DNA from: Azoarcus sp.
GTDB lineage: Bacteria; Pseudomonadota; Gammaproteobacteria; Burkholderiales; Rhodocyclaceae
Direction of reading: 5' to 3'
Length of the DNA: 6,133 nt
NCBI GenBank assembly: GCA_031268685.1
Contig: JAIRWW010000151.1
Coordinates: 1 to 6,133 of the forward strand
The stretch's first letter is position 1. Every line of letters begins with the position of its first letter. Below are positions 1 through 6,133 of this stretch, piece after piece. The position numbers and the translations under genes were made by a program. The notes under the pieces are model-generated. The model saw nothing but the letters and a program-made list of their open reading frames with translations, was not told the origin of the DNA and did no database searches.

Positions 1-1948
1 CTGAATCATCTTCGGACGCCGTCCGATTGCGCCCTTGCCTTTTCGCCAGCAAGAGGGCGCGGCCGGCCTTTTTGACCAGATCGCAGACATCGGCCATGGT
101 ATCGTCCTCTACCGCCACGCCCACGCTGATTGTCAAACGCAATATTTCGTTTTCGTTGGCAATCGTGAGTTGGTTGATTTCTCCGCGCAGGCGCTCGCCG
201 CAGGCTATGGCTTCTTCCAGCGAGGTTTCCGGGCAGATCACCAGGAATTCGTCGCCGCCGCTGCGGCAAATGACATCTTTGCCGCGCAAGGCCATGCGCA
301 AGGCATCAGATGCCTGGCGCAGGCTCATGTCTCCGACATCTTGGCCATGGGCATCGTTGATCCGTTTGAAGTTGTCGACATCGACCACCATGCACGCCAG
401 GGAACGCCCACTGCGTTGCGCCGCCGACCATTCCTGCCGCATGCGTTCGTGCGCATAGCGCAGGTTGGGCAGCCCGGTCAGCGCATCGGTGAGCGCGGCT
501 TCTTGCAGGCAACGATTGGAGATTGCCAGTTCGGCGGCGAAATGCCGCAATTCTTCTCGTTCGTGTTCCAATTCCTGCTGCAACAGCACGATCCGGCGCG
601 CAGCGTTCAATCGCGCGAGCAACATTCTGGCGCCCGCGGGTTTTATGAAGAAGTCGTCCGCGCCGGCTTCGAGAACGGCAATGTGGGTGATGTCGTCGGC
701 AGGCAGCAACAGCAGGATGTACATGCCGCGCCCTATGCGCGAAGCGCGTAAAGCCTTGATCAGGCGGCCCGCATGAATAGGGTTGTCGCTGCCGTCGAGC
801 ACGAGTATTTGCGGCTGCACGTCGAGCACCTGCTCCATGACGGAACCCAGGTTGGCACACTCGAACACGCGAATGCTTATGTCTTGTAATGCTTTCGAGA
901 GCCGCGCGCGCTCGGCGGCGTTTTTTTCGACCAGCATCGCGCGCAGGTTGGGCTGGGTCGCTGCTGCATGGGCGACCTCGGCCTCGTCTCCGGTTTGCTG
1001 CGGTTCCTGGGCAGATGCCGTCTGGGCGTCGGCGTCGGCGCCGCTCAAGGCATCGAACGGAGGCATGGCCGTATCGCCCAGTTGTAGCAGCTTGCTCCAC
1101 TCGCGCCATTGCCGGGCAATTTCGTTGCAGTCGTCCACAAAAGCTTCGCGCACATAGCCCAAATGCGCCGCAAGTCTTAAGGCCCGCCCCATCAAGGCTT
1201 GCTGTCCGGGCAGCGTCCCCAGGCAAATTTCCGACACGTTCCTGGCAAGGATCAGGCATTGCATCACTGTCATTTCCCGGCCATCGGCAGCAAATGGTGC
1301 ATCTCCCGGATGCTCGTAATAATGCACAGGCTCGGTAAAAACCGCCGGGATGCCCCAGTCCGTCATCATGGCCACGCCTAATTCAGCGTGGGTCATAGCC
1401 AGGACTTGCCGTTCCTGCTCGGCGATGTCCATGACGTTGTTTTCCGCCATGACAGTAAGCAAGCGTCCATATTTGATCGGGTAAACCGTGGCGAACGCCA
1501 ATTCGCCGATTCGCGCCAGAAGGCCGACGCTGAAAAGTTCGTCGGCAGCCACAAGGCGGATACGCCCGGCAAATACTTGCATGGCTATAGCCATTATCAG
1601 CGACGACGACCAGAAGCGCGTGTAGTCGAAGCCAGGGCAGCTTCCCTTGCGGTAGTTCGACAGGAGCGAAAAACCGAGCACCATCGCGCGCACGGCGGGC
1701 AATCCAACCACCATTAATGCTTCCTGCACCGATACGATAGCGCGCTGCCGGAAAAGCATGCCGTTGGCGGCCTTGATGAGCCGCCCGACAAAGGCCGGAT
1801 CTCCTTTTATGACCCGCGCCAGGTCGGCGGCGGAAACTGTTTCGTCCTGCGCCATGCGCATGACAGCCAACGCAACGCCTCGGGGCGAAGGGAGGTGTCC
1901 CGTAGCCTTGATTTGTGCAAAACGCTTGAGGTCGATCGGCGAAGACAT
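1..1948 (-). CDS. HDOD-receiver-GGDEF fusion protein, probable diguanylate cyclase (3' end outside window)
   Basis: The frame is open from the ATG at 1948 to the left edge, giving 649 codons with no stop. Residues about 17-215 form an HDOD domain (begins LPSPRGVALAVM, ends near HYYEHP at 213-218); the HD pair of catalytic HD proteins is replaced by AR in GLLARIGEL (142-150), as expected for non-catalytic HDOD. Residues 301-334 are an Ala/Asp/Gln linker. Residues about 336-455 look like a response-regulator receiver with the acceptor Asp (LVLD, D385) and the conserved Lys (IKP, K436), but E341-K342 stands where an acidic pair is usual. A charged, coiled-coil-like helix (about 455-487) leads into a GGDEF domain: DALTGLPN from 488, metal-binding D523, inhibitory site RGKD at 555-558 and GGDEF at 564-568. 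GGDEF enzymes join two GTP into cyclic di-GMP; the intact motif and I-site suggest an active, product-inhibited cytoplasmic enzyme. No signal peptide or membrane segment is seen. The start is preceded only by a weak GACGGA; the frame stays open upstream to about 2098 but has no other ATG. It is divergent from the Nudix gene. The input to the HDOD domain is unknown. Confidence 0.94.
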   Translation of the reverse strand, partial: MSSPIDLKRFAQIKATGHLPSPRGVALAVMRMAQDETVSAADLARVIKGDPAFVGRLIKAANGMLFRQRAIVSVQEALMVVGLPAVRAMVLGFSLLSNYRKGSCPGFDYTRFWSSSLIMAIAMQVFAGRIRLVAADELFSVGLLARIGELAFATVYPIKYGRLLTVMAENNVMDIAEQERQVLAMTHAELGVAMMTDWGIPAVFTEPVHYYEHPGDAPFAADGREMTVMQCLILARNVSEICLGTLPGQQALMGRALRLAAHLGYVREAFVDDCNEIARQWREWSKLLQLGDTAMPPFDALSGADADAQTASAQEPQQTGDEAEVAHAAATQPNLRAMLVEKNAAERARLSKALQDISIRVFECANLGSVMEQVLDVQPQILVLDGSDNPIHAGRLIKALRASRIGRGMYILLLLPADDITHIAVLEAGADDFFIKPAGARMLLARLNAARRIVLLQQELEHEREELRHFAAELAISNRCLQEAALTDALTGLPNLRYAHERMRQEWSAAQRSGRSLACMVVDVDNFKRINDAHGQDVGDMSLRQASDALRMALRGKDVICRSGGDEFLVICPETSLEEAIACGERLRGEINQLTIANENEILRLTISVGVAVEDDTMADVCDLVKKAGRALLLAKRQGRNRTASEDDS

Positions 1949-2000
1949 ATGAGCATCCGTCAAAAAATGGTCCCGTGGCCGGGCGATAAGCACAACAGGT

Positions 2001-2029
2001 ATTGCACAACCCGGTCTGATATGCTGCAA
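2001..2029 (-). promoter_or_regulatory. Weak candidate promoter of the HDOD-REC-GGDEF gene
   Basis: Read on the minus strand, TTGCAG (2029-2024) and TGCAAT (2006-2001) are separated by exactly 17 nt. They match the sigma-70 -35 and -10 consensus at 3 and 4 of 6 positions. The position, about 50 nt upstream of the ATG at 1948, is sensible. The match is weak and could be chance. Confidence 0.2.
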
Positions 2030-2093
2030 AACTTTAAGGCATTCATGCCATCGCGCGCATCCGGTTTGTTGCGATGTGTGGCATATGTCCTCC

Positions 2094-2102
2094 TGTTAGA
2101 AT
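2094..2102 (+). promoter_or_regulatory. Candidate extended -10 promoter of the Nudix gene
   Basis: TGT followed by TAGAAT matches an extended -10 element (TGn plus TATAAT with one mismatch). No good -35 hexamer lies 16-18 nt upstream, which extended -10 promoters can tolerate. Transcription would begin near 2109, leaving a leader of about 29 nt before the ATG at 2138. The call rests on motif likeness alone. Confidence 0.35.
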
Positions 2103-2137
2103 GTAAATCTGTAGCTTCAAGCAAGGTTGGTTTCACG

Positions 2138-2698
2138 ATGAAGTATTGTTCTACATGCGGGGCACCCATCACTTTGTGCATTCCGCCCGGCGATACGCGG
2201 CAGCGTCACGTTTGCGTAAATTGTGGCGAAATTCACTACCAGAATCCCAAATTGGTCATCGGCTCTATCCCGGTCTGGGAAAACAGGATATTGCTCTGTC
2301 GACGCGCAATAGAACCTCGACGCCGCAAATGGACTTTGCCAGCCGGTTTCATGGAAAACCACGAAACGACCGCCGAAGCAGCCATACGCGAAACCCAGGA
2401 AGAAGCTTGTGCGAACGTCGAGTTGGACGAAATGTTTAGCTTTATCGACCTGCCCTGCATCGATCAGGTTCATATTTTCTATCGCGCCCGCTTGCTCGAT
2501 GCCAATTTCCATCCCGGCGACGAATCGCTTGAAACCGTGCTTTTCGACGAAGCCGACATCCCTTGGGACGACATTGCTTTCCGCAGCACCACGTTGACAT
2601 TGCGTCACTATTTCGACGACCGCCGCACCGGTCGCTGGCGCTTTCACGCCATTGTCCAGCGCGCCACACAAAAGCCCGGACAAGAATCCGCCCAATAG
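2138..2698 (+). CDS. Zinc-ribbon Nudix hydrolase
   Basis: This 186-residue protein has an N-terminal zinc ribbon with four cysteines in two CxxCG knuckles (C4, C7, C26, C29), followed by the IHYQNPK segment (32-38) typical of this family. A Nudix fold follows, with LPAGF at 67-71 and the Nudix box at 70-92. In the box the first Gly, Glu76, and the R84-E85 and E88-E89 catalytic residues that bind the metal are present; the usual Gly-hydrophobic ending is Cys91-Ala92. Nudix enzymes cleave nucleoside diphosphates linked to another group (ADP-ribose, NADH, FAD and similar) with Mg2+. The substrate cannot be told from sequence; the ribbon resembles that of NudC, but the length and the C-terminal part fit the smaller ADP-ribose-pyrophosphatase-like group (COG1051 type). 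The ATG at 2138 was chosen over the one at 1895 because the family begins with the first CxxCG knuckle and a GCAAGG Shine-Dalgarno-like site lies 11 nt upstream. No membrane segment is seen. There is no obvious functional tie to the flagellar genes downstream. Confidence 0.9.
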   Translation: MKYCSTCGAPITLCIPPGDTRQRHVCVNCGEIHYQNPKLVIGSIPVWENRILLCRRAIEPRRRKWTLPAGFMENHETTAEAAIRETQEEACANVELDEMFSFIDLPCIDQVHIFYRARLLDANFHPGDESLETVLFDEADIPWDDIAFRSTTLTLRHYFDDRRTGRWRFHAIVQRATQKPGQESAQ

Positions 2699-2734
2699 CG
2701 CCCCGCCTCTAAAGCGCCAGAATGCAATAGCGGA

Positions 2735-2842
2735 ACCGGCCCCGGTACACAGACTCTATTCACGGAGAAGATGCGCGGCACAGGTGCGAAACCTGCCTGG
2801 CCACCGTCTGTGTCCTATTGTTCACACAAAAAATCCGGGGAA
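2735..2842 (+). promoter_or_regulatory. Candidate structured mRNA leader that could mask the chemoreceptor Shine-Dalgarno site
   Basis: An 8-bp perfect stem pairs ACACAGAC (2747-2754) with GTCTGTGT (2806-2813), extendable by GG/CC (2744-2745 with 2814-2815) across a one-base bulge. Inside it, CAGGT (2781-2785) pairs with ACCTG (2791-2795) over the loop GCGAA. CCCCGG (2740-2745) is exactly complementary to CCGGGG (2835-2840), which holds the Shine-Dalgarno sequence of the next gene. A small competing hairpin, ACCG-GCCC-CGGT (2735-2746), would free that site. The pairings are seen in the sequence; a regulatory role is inference. It matches no riboswitch class that I could recognise, including the cyclic di-GMP classes. 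Confidence 0.4.
2837..2841 (+). promoter_or_regulatory. Shine-Dalgarno site that decides the chemoreceptor start
   Basis: GGGGA lies 8 nt before the ATG at 2850. It supports this start over the in-frame ATG at 2652, which would lie inside the Nudix gene and add 66 residues in front of the first membrane helix. Confidence 0.75.
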
Positions 2843-2849
2843 AACAGCT

Positions 2850-4502
2850 ATGCTCAATTCGCTCAAAATCGGCCACAAACTGCTCATACTGACCGCAGTC
2901 TCACTGGCTACTTCTATTGTCGTGGCAATTGTAAGCATTGCCGGTATGACCGAAGTCAGAACGAATCTGGAAACATCCTACAACCACGCAAACAAGCCGA
3001 TCCAGTCGCTGGCGCGCTCGCATGGCAGTGTCGGCGACATCGTCGAGCACATGCTGCTTGCGTTCCAACATGAACCCAATTCGCAACTCGCGCAAACACA
3101 TGGGGATCAAATCGAAGATCATTTTGAAAAAATTCACAATCTGTCGGAACACTTGGAAAAAAACTGGGCTAGTTTCAGCGCGACCAGCCTGGGCATTCAA
3201 GAAAAAGTCCTCGTCAAAAACTTCAACGACCATTACGCGCCTAGCAAAAACACAACCGATCAGACGATCGCTGCCCTGCGCACCGGCGACTTCTCGGAAA
3301 AAAATCTTGCCCGCTTCCTGGCTGCCGTCGCCGCGCACACACCGCAAATGGACGAAACGACCAACGCCCTGATAGATGTGGCGGAAAAGATCGCCTACGA
3401 AGCATTCACTGACGGCGAAGACTCGATCGGCACTATGCGCATAACCATTATCGCCACTTTTGCCACCGGCATGGTAGCCTGCGTGGCGCTGGCGCTCTTT
3501 CTCATTAAATCAATCACCCGGCCGCTCTCCGGCGTGCAACTTGCAATGACGGAAATCGAAGCCAGCCGCGACTTCACCCGCAGAGTGCCAGTAGCCAGCA
3601 AAGACGAAGTCGGCCAGGCCGCGCTGGCATTCAATCTTCTGCTCACTTCGTTGCAGGAAGCATTCAAAAACATACTCGCCCACGTCGACCGGCTGACGGG
3701 CATCACGGAGGAACTCACCGAACATGCCAGCGGCGTCGCCCAAAACTCTACCGCCGCCAGCGAATCCACTTCTGCAATGGCCGCGGCGGTAGAAGAAATG
3801 TCGGTCAGCATTACCCATGTGAGCGACAACGCCAAAGACACGCTGAACGTTTCCAAGCACACAGGCGATCTATCGCAACAGGGCAGCAACGTCATCCGCG
3901 ACACTGTCACCCGCATGCGCGAAATGGCCCAATCGGTGGAGAGTTCCTCGGCAACCATTGCTGAACTGGGCAAGCAGTCCGAACAGATATCCAGCATTGT
4001 CCAGGTCATCAAGGACGTGGCCGACCAGACCAATCTCCTTGCGCTCAATGCTGCCATCGAAGCGGCCAGGGCCGGAGAACAGGGCCGCGGCTTTGCTGTG
4101 GTCGCCGATGAAGTACGCAAGCTCGCCGAGCGCACATCGGCGGCAACTGGCGAGATCGCATCAATGATTTCCGCTATCCAGGAAAGTTCGCACAGCGCCG
4201 TCCGCGCCATGAGCCACGCCGCCGAACAGGTCGAGCAGAGCGTGAACCTGGCCGACCGCGCAGGCAGCGCTATTGCCGACATCCAGCAAGGCGCGGAAAT
4301 CGTGCGCAATCACGTCAACGACATCACATCGGCGCTCACTGAGCAAGGCATCGCCAGCCAGAGCATTGCGCAGCAGGTCGAACGTGTAGCCCGCGCCGCT
4401 GAAGAAAATAGCGTAAAGGCTCATCATGCCGCCGGAGCCTTGGAGAAAATCAAGGCCATGGCGCAAGGAGTGCGCACTGCAATCGGCCAGTTCACGCTAT
4501 AA
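2850..4502 (+). CDS. Methyl-accepting chemotaxis protein with four-helix-bundle-type sensor domain
   Basis: The 550-residue protein is a classical transmembrane chemoreceptor. A short cytoplasmic start (1-10) leads to membrane helix 1 (about 11-33), an all-helical periplasmic sensor region (about 34-196), membrane helix 2 (about 197-219), a HAMP linker (about 220-272, with the DEVG motif at 252-255) and a long coiled-coil signalling domain. The hairpin tip that contacts CheW and CheA is well conserved around 389-429 ([16 protein letters not shown] at 395-410, then [18 protein letters not shown]). The sensor has the length and helical look of the 4HB_MCP family and no PAS or Cache features; the ligand is unknown. 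Gln/Glu-rich stretches in the flanking helices could hold methylation sites. The C-terminus ends in GQFTL, without the NWETF-like tail that tethers CheR and CheB in some receptors. The start is set by GGGGA 8 nt upstream and by the family's usual position of helix 1. The fliT-like gene begins 40 nt downstream with no terminator seen, so co-transcription is likely. Confidence 0.97.
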   Translation: MLNSLKIGHKLLILTAVSLATSIVVAIVSIAGMTEVRTNLETSYNHANKPIQSLARSHGSVGDIVEHMLLAFQHEPNSQLAQTHGDQIEDHFEKIHNLSEHLEKNWASFSATSLGIQEKVLVKNFNDHYAPSKNTTDQTIAALRTGDFSEKNLARFLAAVAAHTPQMDETTNALIDVAEKIAYEAFTDGEDSIGTMRITIIATFATGMVACVALALFLIKSITRPLSGVQLAMTEIEASRDFTRRVPVASKDEVGQAALAFNLLLTSLQEAFKNILAHVDRLTGITEELTEHASGVAQNSTAASESTSAMAAAVEEMSVSITHVSDNAKDTLNVSKHTGDLSQQGSNVIRDTVTRMREMAQSVESSSATIAELGKQSEQISSIVQVIKDVADQTNLLALNAAIEAARAGEQGRGFAVVADEVRKLAERTSAATGEIASMISAIQESSHSAVRAMSHAAEQVEQSVNLADRAGSAIADIQQGAEIVRNHVNDITSALTEQGIASQSIAQQVERVARAAEENSVKAHHAAGALEKIKAMAQGVRTAIGQFTL

Positions 4503-4542
4503 GGGGTGTATACAAAGCAAAAACATCAGGGGAAATTGACCG

Positions 4543-4917
4543 ATGATCACGCCCAGACAAAAAGCGGGAACACGTCTTCTGAACCTGCAAGAAGCGCGCG
4601 CGCTCCTCGCACTTTATGAATCCATGGTCGAGGTCGCCCGCGCCCGCAACTGGGAGCGTCTGGCCGAAATCGAGCAAAAGGCGGCGGCAATCCGCGACGC
4701 GGCTTCCGTCCCCGCCCAGGAAGCCGAAGACGCGGACAGCACAAATCAGGAAAACATTCAGGCGCTGATGGAATTGATTGGCCGCATCCAGGCGCTCGAC
4801 CGTGAAATACGCAATTACATAGAACCCGCGCATGAAGAGGCGCGCCAGCGGCTGAGCGATGAAATCAGAGGCCGCAACATGCGCGCCACCTATGGCAGCC
4901 TCGACAACCCTGGGTGA
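4543..4917 (+). CDS. fliT: FliT-like flagellar export chaperone
   Basis: This small, entirely helical, highly charged 124-residue protein has the length and layout of FliT. It starts with a helix containing LLALYESMVEVARARNWERL (residues 19-38), has an acidic linker (about 59-66), then a second long helix with ALDREIRNYIEP (about 85-96). It has no signal peptide or membrane segment. In flagellated bacteria FliT binds the filament cap protein FliD and keeps it ready for export; in enterobacteria it also restrains FlhDC. The call rests on size, helical pattern, the LLALYE and DREIR motifs and above all the place directly before fliK, as is common in betaproteobacteria. FliT sequences diverge strongly, so another small export chaperone (FlgN type) is possible but less likely. 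A good Shine-Dalgarno site, AGGGGA, lies 9 nt before the ATG. The gene is 40 nt after the chemoreceptor and 35 nt before fliK. Confidence 0.78.
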   Translation: MITPRQKAGTRLLNLQEARALLALYESMVEVARARNWERLAEIEQKAAAIRDAASVPAQEAEDADSTNQENIQALMELIGRIQALDREIRNYIEPAHEEARQRLSDEIRGRNMRATYGSLDNPG

Positions 4918-4952
4918 CCGATGACATAACATAAGGCCAGGGAAACCAAAGC

Positions 4953-6133
4953 ATGATTCCTTCGGATCTTGCCGCCCGCTTGCGTTTCCTGCACGAAGCC
5001 AGTCTTTTTGAAGCTTCGCCCCCGGTAGCGGGTTTGCATCGCGCGCGCGAACTCCAGACTCAATTGCAAGATCTGGTGCCAGGGCAGCGTTTCTTCGCCA
5101 CCCTGCAACGCACGCTGCCCGATGGCACTTTCCGCGCATTGGTCGCGGGCCAACAAATCACCCTGGCGCTCAACGCCTCCGCCCAGCCGGGCGACACGCT
5201 GGAACTGATAGCCACCAGCGTATCGCCCAAAATGGTGCTGTCCCAGTTGGCAGGCTCCGAAAGCGCCACGCTCGCCGCTTCGGCCCGTTCCAACCTGAGT
5301 CCGACCGGGCAACTCATCAGTTTCCTGCTCACAGGCCAACCCACCGCCAAACCCACGACGCTGGCGAACGGGCAGCCTTTTTTCAGTGCACCGCCTTCCA
5401 CGGCGAACGCCAGCGCCCAAACCACTTCTGCCGCCGCACAAGCCGCGCCGGGTATCTCGCAGGCCGCGCCGGCTAGCGCCCAGATCGCACCCGGTAACGC
5501 GCAGTCCCTGCCAAGCGCCACCGGCTTACAGCTTGCCGCCACAGCACAAACAGCCACAGCGCAAGCCACCGCCACGCAAGCCGCCGTCAATGTCCAACTC
5601 GCGCCCATGCTGCGTCAGGCGCTGGTGCAAAGCGGCCTGTTTTACGAATCGCATCTGGCGCAATGGCTGGCGGGGAAAATCGACGTCGCCACACTGGCGC
5701 GCGAACCGCAAACCCAGGGCATGCAACAGCAGCCCGGACAAGCGCCATCGAATGCCGCCAGCGCATCCTCCACATCCGCGCCCGCATCCGCGCCCGCATC
5801 CGCCCATACCGCCCCGGCATCGTCCGGCCAGGCCAGTGCGGGAAACGCGGCGGCCTCGGCCAATGCCGCCATACAAGCCCTTGCGCGCAATGAAGAAGCA
5901 GTCGCCCGCAGCGCTAGCGCAGGCGGCCAGTCCGCTGAAAGCCCCTTGCGCGGCGGCCCTATCGCCGAACGCCTGCTGCCCATCGTCCATCAACAGCTAG
6001 AAACGCTCGCCAGTCAGCAATACATCTGGCACGGCATGGCATGGCCCGGCCAAGCGTTTGAATGGATCATCGAAGACCCGCGCGGCGAAGGGCGCGCGGA
6101 CAGCGAAGAAAACAATGGGGAATGGAACACTAC
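4953..6133 (+). CDS. fliK: Flagellar hook-length control protein FliK (3' end outside window)
   Basis: The frame is open from the ATG at 4953 to the right edge, giving 393 complete codons. The N-terminus MIPSDLAARLRFLHEASL and a compact segment at about 40-90 (PGQRF, LPDGTFRALVAG, QPGDTLEL) are typical of betaproteobacterial FliK. Two low-complexity Ala/Gln/Ser/Pro/Thr stretches follow (about 128-215 and 255-330), separated by a conserved island containing SGLFYESHLAQW (227-238). Another conserved part (about 337-375, with QYIWHGMAWPGQ at 356-367) leads towards the C-terminal FliK domain, most of which lies outside the window. FliK is secreted through the flagellar export apparatus, measures hook length and makes FlhB switch from hook to filament substrates; the disordered middle acts as the ruler. 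An AGGGAA Shine-Dalgarno site lies 8-9 nt upstream. No signal peptide is present, as expected for a type III substrate. Tandem repeats in the middle are annotated separately. The long proteins readable in other frames here are artefacts of GC-rich Ala/Pro codons. Confidence 0.9.
   Translation, partial: MIPSDLAARLRFLHEASLFEASPPVAGLHRARELQTQLQDLVPGQRFFATLQRTLPDGTFRALVAGQQITLALNASAQPGDTLELIATSVSPKMVLSQLAGSESATLAASARSNLSPTGQLISFLLTGQPTAKPTTLANGQPFFSAPPSTANASAQTTSAAAQAAPGISQAAPASAQIAPGNAQSLPSATGLQLAATAQTATAQATATQAAVNVQLAPMLRQALVQSGLFYESHLAQWLAGKIDVATLAREPQTQGMQQQPGQAPSNAASASSTSAPASAPASAHTAPASSGQASAGNAAASANAAIQALARNEEAVARSASAGGQSAESPLRGGPIAERLLPIVHQQLETLASQQYIWHGMAWPGQAFEWIIEDPRGEGRADSEENNGEWNT
5439..5522 (+). 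repeat. Four degenerate 21-bp repeats inside fliK
   Basis: FliK residues 163-190 read as four seven-residue units: QAAPGIS, QAAPASA, QIAPGNA, QSLPSAT. The first two share most bases; the last two have drifted. They fall in the disordered ruler part of the protein and look like an old tandem duplication. Confidence 0.6.
5773..5804 (+). repeat. 12-bp tandem repeat inside fliK
   Basis: The unit CATCCGCGCCCG is present twice in perfect form (5773-5784, 5785-5796), and a third copy is cut after CATCCGC (5797-5803). It encodes Ser-Ala-Pro-Ala repeats in the second low-complexity stretch of FliK. Being in frame, a gain or loss of units would change the protein length by four residues at a time. Confidence 0.7.

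Larger units (their letters stand above)
1949..2137. other. Divergent intergenic region between the HDOD-REC-GGDEF and Nudix genes
   Basis: These 189 nt separate two divergently read genes and must hold the 5' signals of both. I see an extended -10 element for the rightward gene (2094-2102), a weak -35/-10 pair for the leftward gene (2001-2029), a short inverted repeat GGCAT-TC-ATGCC (2038-2049) and a direct repeat GCACAAC at 1990-1996 and 2004-2010. The frame of the Nudix gene is open leftwards to 1895, but that extension has no recognisable protein features and overlaps the start of the opposite gene, so I treat the region as non-coding. Confidence 0.7.
2699..2849 (+). other. Intergenic leader region upstream of the chemoreceptor gene
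   Basis: The 151 nt between the Nudix stop and the chemoreceptor start contain no convincing gene. The first 36 nt show only short direct repeats (CAATAGCG at 2693-2700 and 2725-2732) and no clear intrinsic terminator. From 2735 onwards the sequence is rich in self-complementary segments, annotated separately. No strong sigma-70, sigma-54 or FliA promoter was found, so the chemoreceptor may be read from an unrecognised promoter or through the Nudix gene. Confidence 0.6.

Noticed and set aside
35..751. Plus-strand frame of 238 codons opposite the cyclase gene
   Set aside because: It is antisense to the receiver and GGDEF domains and has no recognisable motif; GC-rich antisense frames are often open.
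306..1259. Long minus-strand frame of 317 codons
   Set aside because: It is a shadow of the HDOD-REC-GGDEF gene in another frame: rich in Arg, Cys and Pro, with no domain likeness, while the true frame carries three clear domains.
2029..2036. Perfect FliA-type -35 sequence (TAAAGTTT) on the minus strand upstream of the cyclase gene
   Set aside because: At the required 11-nt spacing the sequence is AGACCGGG, which has nothing in common with the GCCGATAA -10 element.
1895..2137. 81-codon N-terminal extension of the Nudix protein
   Set aside because: It overlaps the start of the divergent gene, contains no domain, and the family starts just before the first CxxCG knuckle.
2710..2737. TAAAGCGC upstream of the chemoreceptor as a FliA promoter
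   Set aside because: Only the first half of the -35 fits, and the sequence 11-12 nt downstream matches the FliA -10 at about half the positions or fewer.
2777..2820. Intrinsic terminator of the Nudix gene
   Set aside because: The hairpin is not followed by a run of T residues.
2771..2849. Cyclic di-GMP-I (GEMM) riboswitch suggested by CACAGGTGCGAAACC
   Set aside because: The resemblance is limited to the 5' core; the conserved ACGCAAAGCC segment and the second helix are absent and there is too little sequence to hold them.
3395..4309. Minus-strand frame of 304 codons opposite the chemoreceptor
   Set aside because: It is the antisense image of the repetitive Ala/Ser/Glu coiled-coil codons of the MCP signalling domain and shows no family features of its own.
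5386..6000. Plus-strand frame of 204 codons, Pro/Arg-rich, inside fliK
   Set aside because: It is an out-of-frame reading of the fliK low-complexity region; the fliK frame has conserved motifs before, within and after it.

Overview
The window looks like a motility and signalling region of a flagellated Gram-negative bacterium, most likely a betaproteobacterium. The reasons are the Betaproteobacteria-like FliK N-terminus followed by an Ala/Gln/Pro-rich middle, the fliT-fliK order, and the style of the zinc-ribbon Nudix protein. This placement is inferred from protein character, not from a marker gene. Five protein genes fill almost the whole window; no tRNA, rRNA, insertion sequence or CRISPR array was seen.

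Left part (minus strand, 1-1948): one long open frame runs off the left edge. It encodes an HDOD domain, a receiver-like domain and a GGDEF diguanylate cyclase domain in a single chain. The cyclase signature (GGDEF) and the product-inhibition site (RxxD) are intact, while the receiver has lost several phosphorylation residues. The gene is easy to miss because its stop codon is outside the window and reading frames of the same stretch give long spurious proteins.

Middle (1949-2849): a 189-nt divergent intergenic region with one plausible extended -10 promoter leads rightwards into a zinc-ribbon Nudix hydrolase (2138-2698). A 151-nt gap follows. It can fold into a closed stem with an inner hairpin, and a C/G block in it is exactly complementary to the Shine-Dalgarno region of the next gene.

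Right part (plus strand, 2850-6133): a transmembrane chemoreceptor (MCP), a FliT-like flagellar export chaperone and the first 393 codons of the hook-length control protein FliK follow at 40- and 35-nt spacing. This suggests co-transcription.

Together the genes join second-messenger synthesis (cyclic di-GMP), chemosensing and late flagellar assembly. The most interesting points are the HDOD-REC-GGDEF fusion and the possible SD-sequestering RNA leader in front of the chemoreceptor.
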